64,000 nt of DNA from Dactylosporangium sp. AC04546 (GTDB taxonomy: Bacteria; Actinomycetota; Actinomycetes; Mycobacteriales; Micromonosporaceae). A model generated the notes under the pieces. The model searched no databases. It was not told the origin of the DNA and saw only the letters and a list, made by a program, of their open reading frames with translations. This document shows, piece by piece, positions 63,307 to 64,000 of this stretch (position 1 is the stretch's first letter; each line of letters starts with the position of its first letter). The translations under genes and the position numbers were made by a program. The stretch covers positions 1 to 64,000 of the forward strand of contig NZ_JAHYSG010000049.1 of the NCBI RefSeq assembly GCF_022095675.1, in the 5' to 3' direction.

Positions 63307-64000
63307 ATGTCCGAGTACCCCCGCAGGTGGGCCGCCCTGGCGGTGCTGAGCCTGACGCTCGTCGCCGTCACCCTCGACAACTCCGTGCTCAACACGGCCC
63401 TGCCGTCCCTCGCCCACGCGCTGCGGGCCGACACGGCCGACCTGCAGTGGATCACCGACGCGTACACGCTGGTCTTCGCCTCCGCGCTGATCCTCGCCGG
63501 CACCATCGGCGCCCGGATCGGCTCGCGCCGGGCGCTCATCGGCGGCCTGGCCGTCTTCGGCGGCGGCTCGGCGATCGCCGCGCTGTCGGACTCGCCCGGG
63601 CAGCTCATCGCCTGGCGCGCGGTGATGGGGCTCGGCGCCGCCTTCGTCATGCCGGCGACGCTCGCGATCATCACCCGGATCTTCCCGCCCGCGGAGCGCC
63701 CGAAGGCGTTCGGCGCCTGGTCGGCCGCCGCCGGCATCGGCGTCCTCATCGGGCCGGTCACCGGCGGCGCCCTGCTCGAGCACTACTCCTGGAGCAGCGC
63801 GTTCTGGATCAACGTGCCGCTGGTCGCCGGAGCCCTGGTCGCGGTGTTGTACCTCGTGCCGGCCGTGCCGGCGGTGTCGACCGGGCGGCTGGACGTCCTC
63901 GGCGCGCTGCTGTCCACCGCGGCGGTGGCCGCCCTGGTCGACGCCGTCATCCAGGCGCCGTCCCGCGGCTGGACCGACGCGCTGACGCTCGGCGAGTTCG
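63307..64000 (+). CDS. MFS drug exporter, DHA2 family (cut by window end)
   Basis: The frame from ATG 63307 (after GTAAGGAGCC) stays open to the last base. It has the 14-helix DHA2 start: LSLTLVAVTLDNSVLNTALP, LQWITDAYTLVFASALILAG, a motif A-like GARIGSRRALIGG, and the antiporter motif region AWSAAAGIGVLIGPVTGGAL. About 231 residues are visible. These proton antiporters export drugs or own metabolites. Operator evidence suggests TetR control. Confidence 0.9.
   Translation, partial: MSEYPRRWAALAVLSLTLVAVTLDNSVLNTALPSLAHALRADTADLQWITDAYTLVFASALILAGTIGARIGSRRALIGGLAVFGGGSAIAALSDSPGQLIAWRAVMGLGAAFVMPATLAIITRIFPPAERPKAFGAWSAAAGIGVLIGPVTGGALLEHYSWSSAFWINVPLVAGALVAVLYLVPAVPAVSTGRLDVLGALLSTAAVAALVDAVIQAPSRGWTDALTLGEF

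Overview
The window is very GC-rich DNA from a filamentous actinobacterium. BldD with its c-di-GMP signature, actinobacterial integration host factor (mIHF), a helicase-motif-poor PriA, an ArgR-controlled argCJBDFRGH cluster and SigE-family ECF sigma factors all point to Actinobacteria. The overall gene style suggests Micromonosporaceae (Actinoplanes, Dactylosporangium, Phytohabitans and relatives), but the genus is inference. Genes are tightly packed. At least fifteen adjacent pairs share a 4-base ATGA, GTGA or TTGA stop/start overlap, so translational coupling is the rule.

Layout. (1) 1-610: tail of an unidentified gene, a 162-bp hairpin-like MITE flanked by TA, and a 3 x 42-bp tandem repeat. 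(2) 0.6-10.3 kb: bldD, diverging from the pyrimidine operon pyrR-pyrB-pyrC-carA-carB-pyrD-pyrF (UMP synthesis except pyrE). (3) 10.3-19.0 kb: mihF, rpoZ, coaBC, metK, priA, then rsmB-fmt-def on the opposite strand; gmk, usually beside mihF, is absent here. (4) 19.0-24.7 kb: an amidohydrolase, an ABC exporter, a P-loop kinase, a hemerythrin-like protein, rpe, and a response regulator with a degenerate GGDEF domain. (5) 24.7-28.3 kb: FMN riboswitch and ribD-ribE-ribBA-ribH. (6) 28.3-32.1 kb: an orphan gene, an ECF sigma factor coupled to a membrane GerMN-Gmad2 protein, hisE, hisG and a PH-like membrane protein. (7) 32.1-38.3 kb: translation genes infC (ATC start), rpmI, rplT, a SpoU rRNA methyltransferase, pheS, pheT. 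(8) 38.5-45.8 kb: a glycan island (nucleotide-sugar dehydrogenase, DPM1-like glycosyltransferase, SDR epimerase, polytopic GT-C-like protein) and a giant LuxR-family regulator. (9) 45.9-54.4 kb: the full arginine cluster. (10) 54.4-64 kb: accessory region with a decayed dehydrogenase and ISL3 transposase scar, an esterase, a GntR-ABC operon, a secreted guanyl-type RNase whose ribosome site lies in a hairpin, a small DUF4236-like protein, a PH-like protein, a lipoprotein, an M20 peptidase / GNAT / N-acylamino-acid racemase operon, and the start of an MFS exporter behind a TetR-like operator.

Most of the window is housekeeping. The more unusual signals are regulatory: several genes lack a Shine-Dalgarno sequence but have a -10 hexamer 6-7 bases before the start (likely leaderless mRNAs); infC uses an ATC start behind a possible attenuator; and the RNase messenger hides its own ribosome site. 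All statements come from reading the sequence and knowledge of the families; no database search was run.
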